This document shows positions 10,080 to 16,142 of a DNA stretch of 16,142 nt, in pieces (position 1 is the first letter of the stretch; the number at the start of each line of letters is the position of its first letter). The translations under genes were made by a program, and so were the position numbers. This stretch comes from Stramonita haemastoma. Lineage: Eukaryota; Mollusca; Gastropoda; Neogastropoda; Muricidae. The DNA lies in assembly GCA_030674155.1 (NCBI GenBank), contig CM060327.1, forward strand, positions 25,915,278 through 25,931,419. The letters run 5' to 3'. The notes below the pieces were generated by a model. The model ran no database searches, was not told the origin of the DNA, and saw nothing but the letters and a program-made list of their open reading frames with translations.

Positions 10080-10605
10080 TTAGACAGACAGACAGACGGA
10101 AAAACACAGACGGAAAAACACAGACGGGTAACAAGAAAGGTATAACAAAAGTAAAAGTGGAATGTGTGGGAAAGAAAGAAAAACAAGACAAAGGAAAACA
10201 TACAATGACAACAAGAACCACATAAACAGTTCAAAACAGACAGACATGGTACCAGACACATTAGTGTGTTCAGCAATAAAACACATAAAGGGAAACAAAC
10301 AAACTAAACCGAAAAGAAAGAGTAGAATTTTAGGAATGTATACCAGAGAATATTTCATATAAAAAATTCGCCTGGGCTTTTCTACCACGTAACATTAATT
10401 AATAGCAAGGAATGCAGCAATAAAAAGTATTGTGGTGAATCAGAAACCTTCTACACAGCATCCAGTTTAGAATACAATGGCAGACAGACAGACAGATAGA
10501 TTGAAACGAAACAGACTTGCCGGAGAACAGACGGTTAAAGTATTTCAAAACAGTCTGAGTGGAGGGGCTGGATAGACACGCAGACAAAGAGAAACACACA
10601 AACTC
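10080..10605. other. Spacer, no gene seen
   Basis: A-rich mixed sequence with short GACA runs (10081-10097, 10481-10495) and core copy 4 at 10343. No coding similarity. Confidence 0.5.
10343..10359 (+). repeat. Microsatellite-associated core, copy 4
   Basis: CAGAGAATATTTCATAT is a diverged copy. It is supported by a nearby GCCTGGGC (10370-10377), also found after copy 3. A CG-rich block and a CA array follow about 250 bp later. Confidence 0.5.
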
Positions 10606-10716
10606 GCGTGCGCGCGTGCGCATGTACGCACGCACGCATGCACGCACGCACGTACGCACACACGCACACACACATACACAAAGAGAGAATCATACACGCA
10701 GACACACAAAGAGAAT

Positions 10717-10807
<91 letters not shown>
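10606..10807. repeat. CG-rich block then (CA)n array
   Basis: GCGTGCGCGCGTGCGCATG-type alternating sequence and GCAC units (10606-10660), a degenerate CACA/GAGA interval, then pure CA from 10719 to 10807. Confidence 0.97.
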
Positions 10808-10809
<2 letters not shown>

Positions 10810-11254
10810 CATGCAGGCAGGTAGGCAGGCAAGTGGGTAGATAGAACATACAAACATACAAACGTTTATCCTCCGTCTTCCTATAAAAGTGTACCAGAGA
10901 AATCAAGCTGCCTACTCTGACACAGTACGCATAGTTTGCCAACAAATACATTCGTTGACTGGCTCCTCTATTACATCAACAGAATGCAGCCGAGTAAAAT
11001 GCAGGATGCATGTTCGGTATTTCCTGGTTTCTTCTACCTACGCCACGTTGGCATAAATCACACCATGTACGCATAAATGCAGGCAGAGAGTCAGAAAGAT
11101 AGATGGATAGACAGAGGAAAGAGAAAGAGAGAGAAATAGAAAGATGCATGGATGAATATGAGTTTCGTTATATGTTTGGTTGATTTTATTTAAAATGTAA
11201 TATCACCAAGTGGGGATAGACTTTGAATTCAACTACAGCATCAGTTGAATAGAC
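10808..11254. other. Spacer, no gene seen
   Basis: GGCA remnants (10813-10830), then mixed sequence and degenerate GATA/GACA/GA. No coding similarity or splice-bounded exon recognised. Confidence 0.5.
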
Positions 11255-11292
11255 AGACAGGCTCAGAGAGACAGAGACAGAGACAGAGATAG

Positions 11293-11383
<91 letters not shown>

Positions 11384-11500
11384 GAAAGAGAAAAAGAGAA
11401 AGAGAGAGAAAGAGAGAGAAAGAGAGAGAGACAAAGAGAGAGAGAGAGATAGAGAGAGACAGACAGAGACAGAGACAGATACAGAGATAGAGACAGAGAG
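11255..11500. repeat. (GACA)-(GATA)n-(GA) compound array
   Basis: GACAGA units, then about 22 GATA units (11295-11382), then GA/GAAA and GACAGA units to 11500. Nearly symmetrical in motif order. Confidence 0.97.
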
Positions 11501-11808
11501 ATTTAACAAAGGAAAAGAAAATCAGACTGAAGCCTTGTAGATGTAGTCAGACAGATGGAGGAACAGAGACAAATACAGAGAAACATCCAGACACATCAAT
11601 GCAAAAGGCAGAATGCCAGATCATCAAACAGGCAGAAAAGACAGCAGTAAAGGCAGACAGACAATCAAACATACATAGAAAGACCAAGAAACATGTCAGT
11701 AACAGCATCAACAACAACAAGAACAACAGCAGTAGCAGCAAGAAAAACAGCAACAATGAAATAACACCAATAACAAAACAACTACCACGAACAATCACCC
11801 CCATCCTT

Positions 11809-11809
<1 letters not shown>
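11501..11809. other. Intronic spacer just downstream of the exon's satellite
   Basis: Degenerate GACA, then AAC/AGC-type trinucleotide-rich sequence (11698-11760). No exon seen. Confidence 0.5.
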
Positions 11810-11884
<75 letters not shown>

Positions 11885-11909
11885 AACACCCCCCACCCCA
11901 CCCCACCCA

Positions 11910-11940
<31 letters not shown>

Positions 11941-12004
11941 CCCCACACACACACACACAACACCCACACACACACACACACACCACCACGCCACACACAC
12001 ACAC
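11810..12004. repeat. (CA)n array immediately after the exon's 5' splice site
   Basis: Pure CA from 11810 to 11879, then interrupted CA with CCCCA units to 12004. On the transcribed (minus) strand it is about 190 nt of UG/GU-rich RNA beginning roughly 15 nt after the exon. UG repeats are known binding sites for CELF-type and TDP-43-type splicing factors; any effect here is inference. Confidence 0.95.
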
Positions 12005-12014
12005 CCAACAACTC

Positions 12015-12023
12015 ACTCACCTG
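12015..12023 (-). promoter_or_regulatory. 5' splice site of the glutamate receptor exon
   Basis: On the minus strand, CAG|GTGAGT: the exon ends at 12021 and the GT occupies 12020-12019. It is a near-perfect donor consensus. Confidence 0.88.
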
Positions 12024-12262
12024 TACAAGGTCTAGAAAAAGCAAGGTTTCTCTCCGCGTCTCCGGTGAGATGGCACTTGAACTTTTGCTGCCAGAACTCC
12101 TTGAACCAGGGGTTTCTATCCGCGGTGCTACCGCCGGGCCTTAGGGAGCCGTAGTAGGCATCGAACCCCGCCAGGGGAGGGGAGTACAGCTTGATGGAGA
12201 TGCCCCCTGAGGCCGTGTCCTCCTGTCCGGCCACCACGTCCAGCCTGTTGCCCCAACCGTCA
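12021..12262 (-). CDS. Metabotropic glutamate receptor, internal exon (ligand-binding domain)
   Basis: One internal exon, 242 bp: one base of a split codon, 80 whole codons, one base of the next. In exon residue numbers it shows DGW at 1-3, GGISIKL at 19-25, a Phe-Asp start of a helix at 33-34, NPWFKEFW at 50-57, FKCHL at 61-65 and RPCTG at 77-81. This order is diagnostic of the extracellular Venus-flytrap domain of mGluRs. Cys63 and Cys79 are 16 residues apart, the spacing I recall for a conserved disulfide in mammalian mGluR1. The receptor is a class C GPCR in the plasma membrane that binds glutamate and signals through G proteins. It lies between a strong donor and an acceptor. No other exon of the gene (cysteine-rich region, seven-helix domain) is seen, so the introns must be long. 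It could be another class C receptor with the same fold, but the NPWF..FW..KF.C block favours mGluR; the subgroup is uncertain. Confidence 0.88.
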
Positions 12263-12295
12263 CTGGAAACAACGATGATGATGGTATAGTAAGTA
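12262..12295 (-). promoter_or_regulatory. Exon-proximal 3' splice site with branch-like TACTTAC
   Basis: On the minus strand GTTTCCAG|TGACGG; the AG is at 12264-12263 and the exon begins at 12262. TACTTAC (12295-12289) puts a candidate branch A about 26 nt upstream. The split-codon phase fits a Ser codon before Asp-Gly-Trp, as expected for mGluRs. Confidence 0.8.
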
Positions 12296-12370
12296 GTGAG
12301 TGAGGCATCGTATGGTTAGTGACATATACTGTTGTGCTGGGTTGGGTTGGTTTGGGTTGCCCCAACCGTC

Positions 12371-12401
12371 ACTGGAAACGACGATGATGGTATAGTTAGT
12401 A
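12371..12401 (-). promoter_or_regulatory. Duplicate acceptor, middle copy, with TACTAAC
   Basis: The same TTTCCAG|TGACGG is present (AG at 12373-12372). Here the upstream heptamer is TACTAAC (12401-12395), the ideal branch-site consensus, 23 nt from the AG. Splicing here would add 109 nt to the exon. Confidence 0.6.
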
Positions 12402-12476
12402 GTGAGTGAGGCATCGTATGGTTAGTGACATATACTGTTGTGTTGGGTTGGGTTGGTTTGGGTTGCCCCAACCGTC

Positions 12477-12510
12477 ACTGGAAACAACCATGATGGTATA
12501 GTAGTGAGTG
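12477..12510 (-). promoter_or_regulatory. Duplicate acceptor, distal copy
   Basis: TTTCCAG|TGACGG with AG at 12479-12478. The branch-site heptamer seen in the other two copies is altered by an indel, leaving ACTCACTACTATACC. It may be the weakest of the three. Confidence 0.45.
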
Positions 12511-12540
12511 AGTGAGGCATCGTATGGTTAGTGACATACT

Positions 12541-13001
12541 GTTGTGTTGGGTTGGGATGGGTTGGGTTGGGTTTGGGTTGTGGTGTGTTGGGGTGGGGTG
12601 GGGTTGGGGTGGGATGGGTTGGGTTTGGGTGGGGTGGGGCGGGGTAGGGGGGGGTTGTGGTGGTTTGGGTCGTGGTGGTTTGGCGTGTGTTGGGTTGGGT
12701 TGGGTTGGGTTGTGGTGGGGTGGGGTGGGGTGGGGTAGGGTGGGTTGGGTTGGGGTGTGTTGTGTTGGTTTGGGATGTGATGGGGTGGGGTGGGGTACGG
12801 TGGGTTGGTTGGGTTTGGTATGGTTCGGTTGGGTCGTGTTGTGTTGGGATGGGTTGGGTTGGGTTGGGTTGGGTTGGGTTGGGTTGAGATGGGGTGGGGT
12901 GGGGTGGGGTGGGGTTTGCTGGGTTGGGCTGGGTTGGATTCGGTTGTGGTGGGTTGTGTTGTGTTGTGTTGGACTGAGTTGTGTTGTGCTGTGTTGTGTT
13001 G
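12541..13001. repeat. Degenerate (TTGGG)n / (GTGGG)n satellite
   Basis: Pentamer-based G-rich repeat on the plus strand: TTGGG, GTGGG, TTGTG and variants, with clean (GGGTT) runs near 12850-12886. C-rich in the transcript sense. Dense GGG runs give strong G-quadruplex potential on the template strand. The frames that cross it encode only G/W/V or P/T/N repeats. Confidence 0.95.
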
Positions 13002-13585
<584 letters not shown>

Positions 13586-13738
13586 TATCCTCGATATAAA
13601 AGAATAAAATAAATTTTAAAAAATTTAAAAAAATAAACACACACACAGCTCTGTCCATCCCTCCCCTCACCCCCACCTCCCAAATACACACATTTAAGTA
13701 AAAATGTTGAACAAAAAAGATAAGATAAAATGGAGATT

Positions 13739-14125
13739 GAGCATCACAAGAGGTCACCATCAGTGAAGAAGTGAAGGACAAGCACCCAGCCCTCCTGTCT
13801 GACCCATGGCCGGTTAATGAACACTGTGCAATTCTCTCCCCACTGTTCTCTTCTTGCATTATTCCCTCCCTTCTCTTCTTCTTTCTTTACTTAGCTCCCT
13901 GCGATTTTACTCCCGGTACACTTTTCCAACTGATGTCTCTGAGATTTCTCTATTCTGCTTGATTTCTCTTACATTCTCTTGCCCTGCTTGGTTTCTTTTA
14001 GATTTTTTCTGCTTTACTTGATTTCTGTTACATTGTGTTTTTTCCAATTCATTAATTTGGTTTCTCTCACGTTTCTCTGTCCTGTTTGATTGCTCGTAGA
14101 TTTTCTGCCCTAGTTAATTGAGCAC
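13739..14125 (+). repeat. Unidentified interspersed repeat, copy A
   Basis: GAGCATCACAAGA-GTCA, AAGGACA, CAGCCCT, CTCCCC and TTCTC blocks occur in the same order and spacing at 15849-16142. The last 190 bases (from about 13935) form a worn tandem array of about 29-30 bp with consensus near GATTTCTCTTACATT, then TCTGCCCTGCTT. No protein or RNA family is recognised. It is pyrimidine-rich on the plus strand, unlike most of the window. Confidence 0.75.
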
Positions 14126-14280
14126 TCATAAATCTCTGGTCCCAGCTCGTAGAGAAAGAAGCTAGGGGGCTTTGTTTTGTAGTTTGTTTGAAGTTGATTT
14201 CCAGTGATTTGTTTGTTTTCCTTTCCTTGCACAGTTAAAACAAACTACGAAGGCTAAGCTGAGTAGTGAAGACCATTTTG

Positions 14281-14540
14281 ACTTTAATCCCATGGGTCTA
14301 TGGGGTCGTTGAATTTGAATCTAGTTGGCGGTATCCAGTGAATTTGCGTGGGGGGCATTTTTTTACGATCTCCCAGGTCAACTTCAAGTGCAGACCTGTC
14401 AGTGGCTTAAATCACTTTGCAAATATACACATGCAGTTGATAAAACATGCACGTTAAAAAGTTTACAATTCATGCCTGGGTTCAGTGGGTTACGGACAAA
14501 CACATATGCCCAGCATGCAACCTGTACAGTGAAATAAACT
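14281..14540 (+). mobile_element. Mollusc-type SINE body, diverged copy
   Basis: CGATCTCCCAGGTCAAC, GCAGACCTG, ATGCACGTTAAA, TTCAGTGGGTTACGG and CCCAGCATGCA appear in this order. From memory these are landmarks of a SINE-like repeat very common in gastropods and other molluscs. In that family the region that follows contains the GGAGTATGGCTGCC and AAAACGGTC segments, represented elsewhere in this window at 8375-8410 and 2811-2768. No tRNA-like head is visible here. Confidence 0.65.
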
Positions 14541-14650
14541 GCTCTGAAGTCAAAATGTATTGACTGAAGCCAGCAGACAGACCTCCTGCAAAATCATCAG
14601 CACAGGAAAAGGACAGGCAATACGCATCCCGCTTATGAGAGAACGCAGAG

Positions 14651-14651
<1 letters not shown>

Positions 14652-14683
<32 letters not shown>

Positions 14684-14742
14684 ACATACACACACACACA
14701 CCCACACCCACACCACACACACCCACACACACACACACACAC

Positions 14743-14779
<37 letters not shown>

Positions 14780-14848
14780 ACACAACACACACACATACAC
14801 ACGGACACACACACACACACGCACGCACGCACGCACGCACGCGCGTGC
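14652..14848. repeat. (CA)n array with CACC interruptions, ending in (GCAC)n
   Basis: CA with ACC/CACACC interruptions to about 14820, then GCAC units and GCGCGTGC to 14848. Confidence 0.97.
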
Positions 14849-14853
14849 AAAGA

Positions 14854-14887
14854 GAAAAAGCAAACCAATTGTAATTGGTTCTTTTTC
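14854..14887. repeat. Short hairpin, 15-bp arms
   Basis: GAAAAAG plus AACCAATT (with a CA bulge) pairs with AATTGGTTCTTTTTC across a 2-base loop. No T run or gene next to it suggests a terminator; function unknown. Confidence 0.7.
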
Positions 14888-15019
14888 AAAGTTGATTTGT
14901 TTCTGTCTTTTAGAATATAGGTAACTGGTTCATTTTTTGTTTTATTAGTCAGTATATTTCATTGTAGGTTACATATCTGTGTGTCTATTTTTTTCTGTCT
15001 CTTTTTCTGTGTATGCATC

Positions 15020-15177
<158 letters not shown>

Positions 15178-15500
15178 TATTGTATTATATTATATTATAT
15201 ATATATATTATATATATATATTATATTATATTATATTATATTGTATTTATTATATTATATTATATTATATTATATTATATTATATTATATTATATTATTA
15301 TTATATTATATTATATTATATTAATTATATTATATTATATTATATTATATTATATTATATTATATTATATTATATTATATTATATTATATTATATTATAT
15401 TATATTATATTATATTATATTATATTATATTATATTATATATATATTATATTATATTTATATTATATTATATATTATATATATATTTATATTATATTATA
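15178..15500. repeat. (ATATT)n pentanucleotide array
   Basis: Mainly ATATT units with several AT insertions or deletions that shift the register (for example near 15190-15225, 15322 and 15440-15500). Confidence 0.97.
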
Positions 15501-15805
15501 TATTGTCTTGTCTTGTCTTGTCTTGTCTTGTCTTGTCTTGTCTTGTCTTGTCTTGTCTTGTCTTGTGTTACGTTACGTTACGTTACGTTGTGTCGTGTCG
15601 TGTCGTGTCGTGTCGTGTCGTGTCGTGTCGTGTCGTGTCGTGTCGTATGACATGACATGACATGACATGACATGACATGACATGACATGACATGATATGA
15701 TATGATATGATATGATATGATATGATATGATATTAGATTAGATTAGATTAGATTAGATTATATCATATTATATCATGCTATATCATATCATATCATATTT
15801 TATTA
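15501..15805. repeat. Register-locked chain of pentanucleotide arrays
   Basis: Read in steps of five from 15501: TATTG, TCTTG x12, TGTTA, CGTTA x3, CGTTG, TGTCG x11, TATGA, CATGA x9, TATGA x7, TATTA, GATTA x5, then TATCA/TATTA/TGCTA units to 15805. Sixty-one pentamers follow with no indel. The third position is T in all but one unit (TGCTA at 15776). Confidence 0.97.
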
Positions 15806-15848
15806 TGAAGCAGACAAGTAAAGAAGGGGAGGGACAGGAGGGAGGAGT

Positions 15849-16142
15849 GAGCATCACAAGATGTCATTAATGAAGAAATGAAGGACATACACTCAGCCCT
15901 TCTCTCTAACCCGTGACCAGTTAACGGACACTGTGGAGTTTGCTCCCCCTCAGTCCTGTTTCTTTCCCAAATTCTCTCCCCTTTCTCTTCTTTTCTCCCT
16001 TCACTCAGCTCTCTGCTATTTACTCTAGATGCAGTTTTCTAATTGATTTCTTTCGGATTTTTTTTTCTGATGTACTTGATTTCTCGTAAATTTCCCCCAT
16101 TCTATTTCATTTGTCTAAGATTTTTCTCTTCAACTTGATTTC
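15849..16142 (+). repeat. Unidentified interspersed repeat, copy B (runs off window)
   Basis: Same landmarks and order as 13739-14125, in the same orientation, with perhaps a quarter of positions changed by eye. From about 16045 it enters the same worn GATTTCTC-type tandem array and is cut by the window end. Confidence 0.75.

Larger units (their letters stand above)
12248..12575 (-). repeat. Triplicated 3' splice-site segment
   Basis: Three tandem units begin at 12248, 12357 and 12463 (spacings 109 and 106). Each begins on the plus strand with TTGCCCCAACCGTCACTGG and continues through the ATGATGGTATAG and GGCATCGTATGGTTAGTGAC segments into GTTGGG-type repeats. In transcript sense each unit carries a branch-site region, a short pyrimidine stretch, TTTCCAG and about 15 bases of exon. 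Only the 12262 copy joins the full exon. Units differ by a few substitutions and small indels, so the duplication is fairly recent. Confidence 0.95.

Noticed and set aside
8752..10221. A 489-codon minus-strand open frame, the longest in the window
   Set aside because: It is translated GACA, GGCA, GAAA and GGAA repeat (CLSV, LPAC, FLSF, PSFL), with no complex sequence long enough to suggest a domain.
12850..12890. An interstitial telomere
   Set aside because: The unit is a TTGGG pentamer, not the TTAGGG hexamer expected in molluscs, and it grades into degenerate GTGGG.
15180..15650. A 156-codon frame of Ile/Tyr/Leu then LVLSC and RVVSC repeats
   Set aside because: It is the pentamer ladder read in threes, so the protein period is five residues. 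No start context, splice context or similarity.

Overview
The window is animal nuclear DNA: an intron-rich, repeat-rich locus, probably from a gastropod or related mollusc. The reasons are one spliced exon with clean eukaryotic splice sites, tRNA-headed SINE-like repeats of a type I associate (from memory) with mollusc genomes, an RTE-like non-LTR retrotransposon, and very dense microsatellites. A 100-N run at 3543-3642 marks a scaffold gap. There is no operon, bacterial gene or CRISPR. Almost every long open frame is translated simple sequence.

The only host coding sequence I can support is one 242-bp exon on the minus strand (12021-12262). It encodes part of the extracellular glutamate-binding domain of a metabotropic glutamate receptor (class C GPCR). 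Transcription runs from high to low coordinates, so 12263-16142 is upstream intron and 1-12020 is downstream intron or beyond. The exon sits between two satellites: a GT-rich array starts just after its 5' splice site, and a (CCCAA)n-like array lies upstream of its 3' splice site. Its 3' splice site, with about 15 bases of exon, is present three times in tandem (period 109 and 106 bp). The two upstream acceptors would put stop codons into the message.

Mobile elements by region: 731-2263 is a 5'-truncated RTE-like retrotransposon (minus strand) with perfect 15-bp target-site duplications, a short tandem-repeat tail and a nearly intact reverse transcriptase carrying one frameshift. 2449-3542 holds several tRNA-related SINE pieces, one cut by the assembly gap. 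8143-8720 is a second, much older reverse transcriptase relic (plus strand) with a SINE-like insertion in its middle. 14281-14540 is another copy of the mollusc-type SINE body. 13739-14125 and 15849-16142 are two same-orientation copies of a repeat I do not recognise, both ending in a degenerate array of about 30 bp.

Microsatellites fill much of 2.5-11.5 kb and 13.4-15.8 kb. Every long dinucleotide array reads CA or GA on the plus strand, never TG or TC. A short conserved core (ATCACTGAATATTTCA or close to it) lies in the same orientation just before four of the array clusters, which suggests that the arrays belong to copies of one composite repeat. At 15501-15805 a chain of pentanucleotide arrays changes motif step by step without ever losing its 5-bp register.
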